This document shows positions 49,770 through 57,852 of a stretch of DNA of 64,000 nt, piece after piece (the first letter of the stretch is position 1; the number at the start of each line of letters is the position of its first letter). The stretch covers positions 1 to 64,000 of the forward strand of contig NZ_FOFF01000043.1 of the NCBI RefSeq assembly GCF_900110755.1. The letters are read 5' to 3'. The notes beneath the pieces are model-generated. The model did no database searches. It worked only from the letters and a program-made list of their open reading frames with translations, and had not been told where the DNA came from. The stretch comes from Streptomyces sp. yr375. Its GTDB lineage: Bacteria; Actinomycetota; Actinomycetes; Streptomycetales; Streptomycetaceae. Made by a program: the position numbers and the translations under genes.

Positions 49770-50714
49770 ATGATGACTGCCTCAACCGCGGCCTCCCCCA
49801 AGGGTCGGCGCCGAGACGGGCCGGCAGGCCCGCGGCGCGGCGGCACGCGCCACCGCCGGTCGGCAGGGCCACTGTTCGTCGCACCCTTCATGGTGCTGTT
49901 CCTGCTGCTCTTCCTCGCCCCCCTCGGCTATGCCGCCTACCTCAGCCTCTTCCAGGAACGCCTGGTCGGCGGCACGGCGTTCGTCGGGCTCGACAACTAC
50001 GTCCGAGCCCTGAGCGACCCCCAGCTCATCGACGGTGTCGGACGCGTCGCGCTGTTCTTCGTGATCCAGGTCCCTCTGATGCTGCTGCTGGCGCTGCTGT
50101 TCGCCCTCGCGCTCGACAGCGGCCTGCTGCGGCTCGCGCGCGTGATCCGCCTGGGCATCTTCATCCCGTACGCCGTGCCGAGCGTGGTCGCCGCACTCAT
50201 GTGGGGCTACCTGTACGGCCCGGACTTCGGCCCGTTCGCCCAGCTGGGCCGGAGCCTCCGCCTGCCGGTACCCGACTTCCTCAGTGACAGCTGGATGCTC
50301 GCCAGTCTGGCCAACATCGTGACCTGGGAATTCGTCGGCTACAACATGATCATCCTGTACGCCGCCCTGCGCACCGTCCCGGAGGAGCTGTACGAGGCTG
50401 CCGCGATGGACGGGGCCGGCGCCTGGCGGACCGCCTGGTCGATCAAGTTGCCCGCACTCCGGCCGGCGCTGATGCTCACCCTGCTGTTCTCGGTCATCGG
50501 CAGCTTCCAGCTGTTCAACGAGCCGAACCTGCTGATGAAGATCGCCCCGGATGTCATCAGCAGCTCCTACACCGCCAACCTCTACGCCTACACGCTCGCC
50601 TTCACCGGCCAGCAGGTCAACTACGCGGCCACGGTGTCCTTCCTCCTCGGCCTCGTCATCGTGATCGCCTCCTACGGCGTCCTGCTCACCGCGAACCGCA
50701 GGAGGACCCCGTGA
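49770..50714 (+). CDS. Sugar ABC transporter permease (MalF/UgpA type)
   Basis: A 314-residue inner-membrane protein with six predicted helices, the first at about residue 35 (LFVAPFMVLFLLLFLAPLGY). The cytoplasmic EAA loop reads EAAAMDGAGAWRTAWSIKLP and contacts the ATPase. The basic, Arg-rich N-terminal 30 residues are common in actinobacterial homologues. Two adjacent ATGs (49770 and 49773) follow AAAGG. The stop overlaps the GTG of the second permease. Confidence 0.92.
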   Translation: MMTASTAASPKGRRRDGPAGPRRGGTRHRRSAGPLFVAPFMVLFLLLFLAPLGYAAYLSLFQERLVGGTAFVGLDNYVRALSDPQLIDGVGRVALFFVIQVPLMLLLALLFALALDSGLLRLARVIRLGIFIPYAVPSVVAALMWGYLYGPDFGPFAQLGRSLRLPVPDFLSDSWMLASLANIVTWEFVGYNMIILYAALRTVPEELYEAAAMDGAGAWRTAWSIKLPALRPALMLTLLFSVIGSFQLFNEPNLLMKIAPDVISSSYTANLYAYTLAFTGQQVNYAATVSFLLGLVIVIASYGVLLTANRRRTP

Positions 50715-51643
50715 CGACCACAACTCCCACGGCCGCGACGGCTCCGCCGACGAAACCGGCTACCGCCACTCCGTCGAGACGCCGGCGGCACGGGGCCCGG
50801 CGCAGCACCCCGCTGACGATCGCCATGCTGGCAGTCCTCGCCTACTTCCTCCTCCCCCTGTTCTGGCTGCTGATCGCCTCGACCAAGAGCACCCAGGACC
50901 TGTTCAACACCTTCGGCCTGTGGTTCTCGCACGCCCCGCAGTTGCTGACGAACGTCAGGGAGACCTTCGCCCAGGGCGACGGGGTCTTCGTCCGCTGGCT
51001 GCTCAACACGGCCGTGTACGCGGGAGTCAGCTCCTTCGGCGCCGCGCTGCTCGCGGCCGCCGGCGGGTACGGGTTCGCCAAGTTCCGCTTCCGCGGCGAC
51101 CGGACCGCCTTCAACCTGGTGCTCGGCGCGGTCATGGTCCCGACCACCGCCCTGGCGATCCCGACCTATCTGCTCTTCGCGCAGGCGGGCCTGGTCAACA
51201 CGCCCTGGGCTGTCATCCTGCCTTCCCTCGTCAACCCGTTCGGCCTCTACCTGATGCGCGTCTACGCCGAGGACGCCGTACCCGACAGCATCCTGGAGGC
51301 CGCCCGCATCGACGGGGCCGGAGAGGTGCGGATCTTCTTCGGGATCGTCCTCAGACTGCTCGGCCCCGGCCTGGTGACGGTCCTGCTGTTCACGCTCGTG
51401 GCGACCTGGAACAACTACTTCCTGCCGCTGATCATGCTCAACGACCCGGACCTGTACCCCATCACGGTCGGGCTCTCCTCCTGGGCCGCGCAGGCGCAGA
51501 ACGGCGGTGCCGGAGCCAGCAGCGACATGCTCGCCCTGGTCGTGACCGGATCCCTGATCTCGATCATCCCGCTCGTCGTGGCGTTCCTGATGCTCCAGCG
51601 GTACTGGCAGAGCGGCCTGGCCTCCGGCGGCGTCAAGCAGTAG
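50711..51643 (+). CDS. Sugar ABC transporter permease (MalG/UgpE type)
   Basis: A 310-residue permease with a Thr/Pro/Arg-rich N-terminal tail, the first helix LTIAMLAVLAYFLLPLFWLL near residue 36, and an EAA loop EAARIDGAGEVRIFFGIVLR. It pairs with the preceding permease; the GTG start overlaps that stop (GTGA, 50711-50714), so translation is coupled. The GH42 gene follows 45 bp later. Confidence 0.92.
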   Translation: MTTTTPTAATAPPTKPATATPSRRRRHGARRSTPLTIAMLAVLAYFLLPLFWLLIASTKSTQDLFNTFGLWFSHAPQLLTNVRETFAQGDGVFVRWLLNTAVYAGVSSFGAALLAAAGGYGFAKFRFRGDRTAFNLVLGAVMVPTTALAIPTYLLFAQAGLVNTPWAVILPSLVNPFGLYLMRVYAEDAVPDSILEAARIDGAGEVRIFFGIVLRLLGPGLVTVLLFTLVATWNNYFLPLIMLNDPDLYPITVGLSSWAAQAQNGGAGASSDMLALVVTGSLISIIPLVVAFLMLQRYWQSGLASGGVKQ

Positions 51644-51688
51644 CGCGCATCCCTCGTACCACCCCTTGTTTCCTCGGAGGTTTCCCTC

Positions 51689-53878
51689 ATGGCGGCTCTG
51701 CCTGCCCGCGTCCTGTTCGGCGCCGCGTACTACCACGAGTACACGCCCGCCTACGGGCCCCATATACAGCCCGACGAACGCCTCAAGACCGATCTGGACC
51801 TGATGGCCGAGGCGAACTTCACCGTGATCCGGGTCGGCGAGTCGGTCTGGTCGACGTGGGAACCGGAGAACGGACGGTTCGACCTCGACTGGCTCCAGCC
51901 GGTCCTCGACGGCGCCCACGAGCGCGGCATCTCCGTCATCATCGGCACGCCGACGTACGCCGCGCCGCCGTGGCTGGCCCGTCAGTACCCGGAGATCACC
52001 GCCGAGCACACCACCGGGCAGCGCCTCGGCTGGGGCGCCCGCCAGGAGATCGACTTCACCCACCCCGCGTTCCGGTTCCACGCCGAGCGGGTGATCCGCA
52101 AGATGGCGGCCCGGTACGCCGACCACCCGGCGGTCATCGGCTGGCAGGTGGACAACGAGCCCGGCCTGCACCTCTTCCACAACAACGGCGTCTTCCAGCG
52201 CTTCGTGGACCACCTGCGGGAGAAGTACGGGGACGTCGAGACCCTCAACCGCGAGTGGGGGCTCGTCTACTGGTCGCACCGCCTCTCCACCTGGGCCGAC
52301 CTGTGGACGCCGGACGGCAACGAACAGCCCCAGTACGACGTGGCCTGGCGGGAGTTCCAGGCCCGGCAGGTCACCGAGTTCATCGGCTGGCAGGCCGACA
52401 TCGTCCGCGAGTACGCCCAGCCCGGCCAGTTCGTCACCACCTGCATCTCCTACACCCGTCAAGGGGTGCAGGACGACGAGATGTCGGACCGTCTCGACAT
52501 CGCGTCTGGCAACCCGTACTACGACATGCAGGACGGCCTGCTGCTGCCCGACCCCACTCCCGACGCCCACGAGCAGAAGTGGAAGACCACCGGGGTCTGG
52601 TCGATGTACCAGACGGCGGACTGGATGTTCTCCTCCCGCCAGGAGCCGTTCCTGGTCACCGAGACCAACGCCCAGAGCATCGGTTTCGCGTGGGACAACC
52701 GGCCCGGCTACGACGGCCAGTGGCGGCAGGCCGCCTGGGCGCACGTCGCGCGCGGGGCGCGGATGATCGAGTACTGGCAGTGGCAGACCCTGCGCTTCGG
52801 CGCGGAGACCTACTGGGGCGGCGTCCTCCCGCACAGCGGCCTGCCCGGCCGTACCTATGCCGAGATCGCCCGCCTCGGCGCGGAGTTCGACGCCGCCGGC
52901 CCGCTCGTCGCCGGGCTGGAGCCGGACGCCGACATCACGATGGTCTACTCGATGCCGAGCAAGTGGCTGATGCAGAAGTACCCGCCGCTCGCGACCGCCG
53001 ACGGCGAACCGGACGCCACCGCCTACCACCGGTTCTTCGACCCCTTCTACCGCGGCGCCTTCGACGCGGGCCGCCAGGTCCGCATCGTCCACGCCCGCCA
53101 GCTGCACGACCCGAGCGGCGAGCGGGAGGGAATGACACCCGAGGAGGCCGTGCGACGGCACCCGGTTCTCGTCGCCCCGGCCCTGTACGTCGTCGACGAC
53201 ACCACCCTCGACTGGCTGGAGGCCTATGCCCGGGCGGGCGGTCACCTGGTGCTCGGCCCGCGCACCGGCTACGCCGACCACGAGGCCCGGGCCCGCCACG
53301 AGCCGACGCCCGGTCGTCTGATCCCCGCCGCGGGCGTCCAGTACGACGAGTTCGGCAACCTCACCCGCGACATCCCGGTCCGTGCCGTGCCCGGCGGCCC
53401 GTTCGAGGTTCCCGCGGACGCCACGGCGACGCAGTGGATCGAGGGCCTCGCGGCCGTCGACGCCGAGGTCCTCGCCGCCTACGACCACCCGCACTACGGC
53501 CGCTGGCCCGCCCTCACCACCCGTAGTCACGGCGAGGGCCGCGTCACCTGCGTCGGCACGGTGCCGGGCCGCGGCCTCGCCCGGGCGCTGGCCGAGTGGC
53601 TGGCCCCGGCCACGAGCAGCGGGTGGCACGACCTCCCCGCGACCGTCACCGCGACCACCGGGACCTCACCCGACGGACGCCGCGTCCACGTCGTCCACAA
53701 CTGGAGCTGGGAGCCCACGAGCGTCCCCGCCCCGGCGGACCTCTGCGACGCCCTGACGGGCACCCCCGTCCTGGCGGGCTCGGCGCTGGACCTCGGCGCC
53801 TGGGACGTACGCGTTCTCGTCTCCACCGACACCGACACCGACAACGCGCCGGGCCCCGCAACAACCGACCGCCCCTGA
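51689..53878 (+). CDS. GH42 beta-galactosidase, cytosolic
   Basis: A 729-residue GH42 enzyme without signal peptide. The TIM barrel starts FGAAYYHEYTPAYGP; the acid/base Glu157 is in WQVDNEPGLHLFHNNG and the nucleophile Glu325 in FLVTETNAQSIGFAWD. AFNWRH-like core FTHPAFRFHAERVI, a trimerisation domain (LVLGPRTGYADHEARARHEP) and a C-terminal beta domain (VHVVHNWSWEP) follow. It would release galactose (or arabinose in some members) from the imported oligosaccharide. CGGAGG lies 8 bases before the ATG. The locus, with a secreted sialidase-fold hydrolase next, suggests galactan or arabinogalactan side chains as food. Confidence 0.93.
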   Translation: MAALPARVLFGAAYYHEYTPAYGPHIQPDERLKTDLDLMAEANFTVIRVGESVWSTWEPENGRFDLDWLQPVLDGAHERGISVIIGTPTYAAPPWLARQYPEITAEHTTGQRLGWGARQEIDFTHPAFRFHAERVIRKMAARYADHPAVIGWQVDNEPGLHLFHNNGVFQRFVDHLREKYGDVETLNREWGLVYWSHRLSTWADLWTPDGNEQPQYDVAWREFQARQVTEFIGWQADIVREYAQPGQFVTTCISYTRQGVQDDEMSDRLDIASGNPYYDMQDGLLLPDPTPDAHEQKWKTTGVWSMYQTADWMFSSRQEPFLVTETNAQSIGFAWDNRPGYDGQWRQAAWAHVARGARMIEYWQWQTLRFGAETYWGGVLPHSGLPGRTYAEIARLGAEFDAAGPLVAGLEPDADITMVYSMPSKWLMQKYPPLATADGEPDATAYHRFFDPFYRGAFDAGRQVRIVHARQLHDPSGEREGMTPEEAVRRHPVLVAPALYVVDDTTLDWLEAYARAGGHLVLGPRTGYADHEARARHEPTPGRLIPAAGVQYDEFGNLTRDIPVRAVPGGPFEVPADATATQWIEGLAAVDAEVLAAYDHPHYGRWPALTTRSHGEGRVTCVGTVPGRGLARALAEWLAPATSSGWHDLPATVTATTGTSPDGRRVHVVHNWSWEPTSVPAPADLCDALTGTPVLAGSALDLGAWDVRVLVSTDTDTDNAPGPATTDRP

Positions 53879-53911
53879 TCCATCCCCCGATCCATCCCCC
53901 GAGGAGGGGCC

Positions 53912-55717
53912 ATGCAAAGAAGCAGACTGGTCCGGACACTGGGCGTCTTCGCCTCGACAGCCGCGATCCTGGCGATACCCATGGTCAACGCGCAGGCGTA
54001 CGACCCGACCGGCGGGATCATGTACCAGCTCGGCAGCGACCCGTGCCTGAAGGGGCGGAGCAACTGCGCGATCTACCCGAAGTCGGCGGAGCTGCCGAAC
54101 GGACGTCTGGTGGCGTCGTTCGAGAAGTCCACGGTCGTGACGGCGACGGGAAGCGCCGACAAGCAGACCCTCCCGGTCTACAAGAGCGACGACCACGGGA
54201 CGACGTGGCAGCCGCTGTCGGAGGTCAAGGCTCCCGCGTACATCTCCAGCGACCCGCAGTACGCGAAGTACACGAGCAACTGGACCAACCCGTACCTCTA
54301 CGTCCTTCCGCAGGACGTCGGGAACCTGACGCAGGGCACGCTCCTCCTCGCCAGCGTCGTGTCGGGCGACGACTACTACTACAAGGAGCACAAGGCCGCC
54401 GACCCGAACTGGACGCCGACCAACGACGGCGACCGCAAGGACATGGCGATCGCCCTGTACTCCAGCACCGACAACGGCGCGACGTGGAACATCCTCAACG
54501 TCGTCGCGACCGGCGGCTGGCAGGGCGGCAGCGCGGGCGCGGTCGGCCAGAACATCGCGGCCGCGAACACCAACAACCAGGTGGACCCCATCTGGGAGCC
54601 GTACCTGATGGTCTACAAGGGCCAGCTCGTCTGCTACTACTCCGACGAGAACGACTACACCGGCTTCAACGCGACCACCGGCGTCCCGACGCTCGACCCC
54701 GCCAACGACACCGCCACGGACTCGCAGGGCCAGATCCTCGTCCACAAGACCTGGAACGGCACCAGCACCGCGTGGAGCGCCCCCGTCGTCGACGTCGCCG
54801 GACTGACCCAGAGCATGGGCGGCGGCAAGACGGAGATCGGCGGCGGTCGTCCGGGCATGGCCAACGTCGTCCGCACGACGGACGGCAAGTGGATGCTGAC
54901 CTTCGAGTACTGGGGCGGAGGAGCCAACACCAGGTACGTGATGGCCGACGATCCGACGAAGTTCTACCTCGGCTCCGCCACGGGCACGGGCGTCAGCGCC
55001 CTGCCGCTCGACTCCGGCTCCCACTCCGCCGCGATGGGCGGCAGCCCGGTCCTCATCAGGCTCCCCGGCGGTCGCCTGGTCTACAACGCGGCCGGCAGCG
55101 GCAACGTCTGGGTCAACGACAGCGGGCGCAGCGACGGCACGTGGAAGGAGTACCAGACGACCTCGGCAGCCGGCTACAGCCGCAACCTGCAGTACGTCGC
55201 GGCCACCGGGCGCCTCGCGATCCTCAACAACCAGGGCACCTCCACGATCGCGTACGCCGAAGCCGACCTCGGCCACTCCGACGGCGCCTACTACCAGCTG
55301 GTGAACCGCAAGACCGACCAGGTGATCGGCACCGGGAACAAGACCAACGACGCGAACATCGGCAACGCAAACGTGCCCGACGTCCGGCTCGAGGCCCCGG
55401 GCTCGGCCGCGAACGCGGACACCCAGTACTGGCACGTGACGACCGAGCCGAACGGCGGCGTCAGCCTGCTGAACAAGTCGGGCGGCCGTGCGGCGGCCGT
55501 CTGGACGGGCAATGCGACGGCCGGCCAGAAGATCGGACAGTGGGTCGACAACAACGACACCGGCAGCTGGAACCTCGTCAAGACAAGCGACGGGTTCTAC
55601 AAGCTGCAGTCCGTCAAGAACACCAGCCTGTACCTGACAGGTGCGACCACCGGGGCACAGCTGACCCTGCAGAACGCACTCACGGACGGCTCACAGGACT
55701 GGGAACTCGTCCAGTAG
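53912..55717 (+). CDS. Secreted sialidase-fold hydrolase with C-terminal ricin-type lectin domain
   Basis: A 601-residue exported protein. The signal peptide ends near AQAYD (about residue 29). The catalytic part is a BNR-type six-bladed propeller: YPKSAELPNGRLVASFEKST, YKSDDHGTTWQPLSEV and YSSTDNGATWNIL are Asp-box-like repeats, and DPIWEPYLMVYKGQLVCYYS and GGGKTEIGGGRPGMANV are conserved surface loops. Residues about 455-601 look like a beta-trefoil RICIN domain (YYQLVNRKTDQVIGTGN, then YWHVTTEPNGGVSLLNKSGG, and FYKLQSVKNTSLYLTG). GH93 exo-arabinanase-like or another exo-glycosidase is more likely than a sialidase. GAGGAGG precedes the ATG 34 bp after the GH42 stop. Confidence 0.8.
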   Translation: MQRSRLVRTLGVFASTAAILAIPMVNAQAYDPTGGIMYQLGSDPCLKGRSNCAIYPKSAELPNGRLVASFEKSTVVTATGSADKQTLPVYKSDDHGTTWQPLSEVKAPAYISSDPQYAKYTSNWTNPYLYVLPQDVGNLTQGTLLLASVVSGDDYYYKEHKAADPNWTPTNDGDRKDMAIALYSSTDNGATWNILNVVATGGWQGGSAGAVGQNIAAANTNNQVDPIWEPYLMVYKGQLVCYYSDENDYTGFNATTGVPTLDPANDTATDSQGQILVHKTWNGTSTAWSAPVVDVAGLTQSMGGGKTEIGGGRPGMANVVRTTDGKWMLTFEYWGGGANTRYVMADDPTKFYLGSATGTGVSALPLDSGSHSAAMGGSPVLIRLPGGRLVYNAAGSGNVWVNDSGRSDGTWKEYQTTSAAGYSRNLQYVAATGRLAILNNQGTSTIAYAEADLGHSDGAYYQLVNRKTDQVIGTGNKTNDANIGNANVPDVRLEAPGSAANADTQYWHVTTEPNGGVSLLNKSGGRAAAVWTGNATAGQKIGQWVDNNDTGSWNLVKTSDGFYKLQSVKNTSLYLTGATTGAQLTLQNALTDGSQDWELVQ

Positions 55718-55726
55718 GTCGCCGCT

Positions 55727-55787
55727 GGGCGGCGTGCCCACTCACGCCGCCCGGAAGCCCGGGGCCTGGCACCCACGGCCAGGCCCC
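55727..55787 (+). terminator. Double hairpin terminator closing the sugar operon
   Basis: GGGCGGCGTG/CACGCCGCCC (55727-55752) and GGGGCCTGG/CCAGGCCCC (55761-55787) follow the last stop by 9 and 43 bp. Confidence 0.7.
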
Positions 55788-55901
55788 TCACCCTCACCCA
55801 CGCGATCGAACGTTGGTCGACATCTCGAACGTCAGGTCCGCTGCACGGCCCTGCGGACGCGTTCGTGCCGGCGATGACCGACTTCCGCGCCCCCAACGCC
55901 A

Positions 55902-55924
55902 TGTAACCAGTTATATTGGTTACA
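55902..55924. promoter_or_regulatory. Operator-like palindrome overlapping the CGNR start
   Basis: TGTAACCA (55902-55909) and TGGTTACA (55917-55924) are perfect arms around the AT-only-like spacer GTTATAT. The last base is the A of the start codon, so bound protein would block both the -10 region (TTATAT) and initiation. Autoregulation by the CGNR protein is the simplest reading. Confidence 0.65.
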
Positions 55925-56526
55925 TGGACCCCTCCGCGACCAAGGGGCTGACGCTGCACTCCCATGCCGGCGCCACCTACCGGTTCGACCCCGGCACGCT
56001 GTGCCTGGAACTGCTGACCACCGGCGGCCCCGGCCCCTACCAGCGGTACGAGGTCTTGCACGAGCCCGCCGACCTGGCCGCCTGGGCGGACCGGTCCCGG
56101 CTGACGCCGACGCCCGTGCTGGAGATCTCCGAAGCGGAGGTGGCGAACGCGCGAAGGCTGCGCGACGCACTGTTCCGGGTGGTCATCGCCCACACACGCG
56201 GCGAACCGCACCCGCCCGGCGACCTGGAGGTCATCAACGAGGCAGCCGCCCGTCCAGACCTGGCACCCGCCATCGCGCCGACCGGGAAGCCGCAGTGGGC
56301 GGGAACCTCCTGCGGCACCCACCTGGCGGCCACCGTCGCACGGGACGCCGTCGAGTTGCTGACCGGCCCCTTCGTGCACCGCATCCGCACCTGTGCCGCC
56401 GAGGACTGCCACCTCGTCTACGTCGACACCTCACGCCCCGGCCGCCGCCGCTGGTGCTCCATGGAGCACTGCGGCAACCGTCACAAGGTGAGGGCGCTGC
56501 GCGCCCGCCACTCAAAGGAAGGATGA
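55924..56526 (+). CDS. CGNR zinc-finger regulator (ABATE domain)
   Basis: A 200-residue protein of the stress-linked ABATE/CGNR family. The N-terminal domain has FDPGTLCLELLTTGGPGPYQ and VANARRLRDALFRVV; the C-terminal zinc finger is TCAAEDCHLVYVDTSRPGRR, then RWCSMEHCGNRHKVRALRAR, with four Cys and the naming CGNR. Members bind DNA and control small stress or catabolic operons. A palindrome overlaps its start codon, which may lack a leader. The SRPBCC gene follows with ATGA overlap, so both are one unit. Confidence 0.88.
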   Translation: MDPSATKGLTLHSHAGATYRFDPGTLCLELLTTGGPGPYQRYEVLHEPADLAAWADRSRLTPTPVLEISEAEVANARRLRDALFRVVIAHTRGEPHPPGDLEVINEAAARPDLAPAIAPTGKPQWAGTSCGTHLAATVARDAVELLTGPFVHRIRTCAAEDCHLVYVDTSRPGRRRWCSMEHCGNRHKVRALRARHSKEG

Positions 56527-56927
56527 CCCCGATGCCCACGGGACTCACCAAAGACGCAGGCTGGCAGATCGGCGTGTCCCGCACGCTGCCCCACCCGGCG
56601 CCCGTCGTCTGGGACTTCATCAGCGGCCCCGAAGGGCTCGCCCTCTGGCTCGGCCCCGGCGCGGTCCTCAGCCCGGAACGCGGCGCCCCCTACCGGACGG
56701 CCGCAGGAGTGACGGGCGAGGTGCGCGGCTACCGCCCGGCAGACCGCATCCGCGTCACCCACGGCACCACCACGATCCAGGTCGCCGTCGCCCCCAGCGC
56801 CGACGGGGCCCGGACGATGCTCCGCTTCCACCAAGAGCACCTGGCGAGCGCCGAGGAACGCGAACAGCGGCGGGCGCACTGGCAGCACGTCCTGGACCAG
56901 GCGGCCGCCGCCCTCGACCGGCAGTGA
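56523..56927 (+). CDS. SRPBCC (AHSA1-like) domain protein
   Basis: A 134-residue START/Bet v1-like fold of the AHSA1 group: SRTLPHPAPVVWDFISGPEG, LWLGPGAVLSPERG, GEVRGYRPADRIRVTHG, and a C-terminal helix ASAEEREQRRAHWQHVLDQA. Such proteins bind hydrophobic ligands. It overlaps the CGNR regulator by ATGA (56523-56526) and may be its ligand-sensing or detoxifying partner; an ATG at 56532 is an alternative start. Confidence 0.85.
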   Translation: MTPMPTGLTKDAGWQIGVSRTLPHPAPVVWDFISGPEGLALWLGPGAVLSPERGAPYRTAAGVTGEVRGYRPADRIRVTHGTTTIQVAVAPSADGARTMLRFHQEHLASAEEREQRRAHWQHVLDQAAAALDRQ

Positions 56928-57077
56928 CGACGGTGCGCGGCACCTGACCGGGGGTCGGCGCACAGACACGGCTCCCCGGCTTACGGCGGGAACCCGGAGG
57001 TGACGACCATGTAACGGCTCCCGTCCGTCACGCGGGGACAGGTTCAGCCGGCCGGCGCCGTCACCCGAAGCAGTTTT

Positions 57078-57108
57078 TTGCAGATACTGCATTTTTGCGT
57101 ATCATGCA
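57078..57108 (+). promoter_or_regulatory. tetR promoter covered by two palindromic operators
   Basis: TTGCAG (57078-57083), 16 bp, TATCAT (57100-57105) form a promoter whose expected start falls on the ATG at 57113. TGCAGATACTGCA (57079-57091) and TGCGTATCATGCA (57096-57108) are tandem 13-bp palindromes over the -35 and -10 boxes, in an AT-rich patch. This is a textbook TetR repression layout. Confidence 0.7.
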
Positions 57109-57112
57109 AAAC

Positions 57113-57814
57113 ATGGGAACGGGGAGTGCCGCGCGAGGCGGCCTAAGGGAACGCAAGAAGCGAGCCACGCGCGCGGCCCTCACAGAGGCGGCGGTGCGAC
57201 TCGCGGCCGAGCACGGGGCGGAGAACGTCACCGTGGATGCGATCAGCGAGGCAGTCGGCGTCTCCGCACGTACGTTCTTCAACTACTTCGACTCCCGTGA
57301 CGACGCTTTTGTGATGGTCGACGCGGAATCGAGTGCCAGGATCCGACACGCCCTGCTCAGGGCACCGTCCGAACTGTCCCCCTTGGAGGCGCTGCGCGAC
57401 GCCCTGGCGGCGGAGCTGGCGGAGATCGAACAACGGCACGAGCTCTGGAGCCTGCACGCCACCGTGCTGCACAGATCGCCGCATCTCCTGGCCCGCAGCC
57501 TGGGTGCCCAGATGGCCGACGAGTTCGGCCTGGCCGAGGCCGTCGCCGAGCGCATCGGCGCCTACCCGCACTCCGCACCCGTGGATTCCAGCGACCGTGC
57601 GGGGCGCGCGGCCGCCTCGGCCGAGCAGCGCAGGTCGGCCCTGGGCCTGTATCCACGACTACTGGCCGCCGTCGGCACCTCGGCCGTTCGGGTCGCCGTC
57701 CAGCACTGGTCCATCCGGCAGGACGAAGTCGCCTTCGCAGTCGTGTTCCGCGAGACGTTCGAGCAACTCGCCGTCGGGCTGCACGTGCCACCCGAAGAGC
57801 CCCACCGCCCCTGA
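57113..57814 (+). CDS. TetR-family repressor of the DHA2 exporter
   Basis: A 233-residue regulator. The HTH is ALTEAAVRLAAEHGAENVTV, then DAISEAVGVSARTFFNYFDS; the rest is helical ligand-binding domain (LLARSLGAQMADEFGLAEAV, AVQHWSIRQDEVAFAVVF). The promoter geometry puts transcription start at the ATG at 57113, so the mRNA is probably leaderless; ATG at 57104 and TTG at 57095 are in frame but overlap the operator. The exporter gene follows 38 bp later in the same direction, so the repressor controls itself and the pump. Confidence 0.88.
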   Translation: MGTGSAARGGLRERKKRATRAALTEAAVRLAAEHGAENVTVDAISEAVGVSARTFFNYFDSRDDAFVMVDAESSARIRHALLRAPSELSPLEALRDALAAELAEIEQRHELWSLHATVLHRSPHLLARSLGAQMADEFGLAEAVAERIGAYPHSAPVDSSDRAGRAAASAEQRRSALGLYPRLLAAVGTSAVRVAVQHWSIRQDEVAFAVVFRETFEQLAVGLHVPPEEPHRP

Positions 57815-57852
57815 CGCTGCTCGCCTCCCCAACCGACTCCGAGAGAGACGTT

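Noticed and set aside
50672..53629. 985-codon leftward frame opposite the second permease and GH42 genes
   Set aside because: The plus strand has unmistakable permease and GH42 motifs; the minus frame has no motif and no ribosome site.
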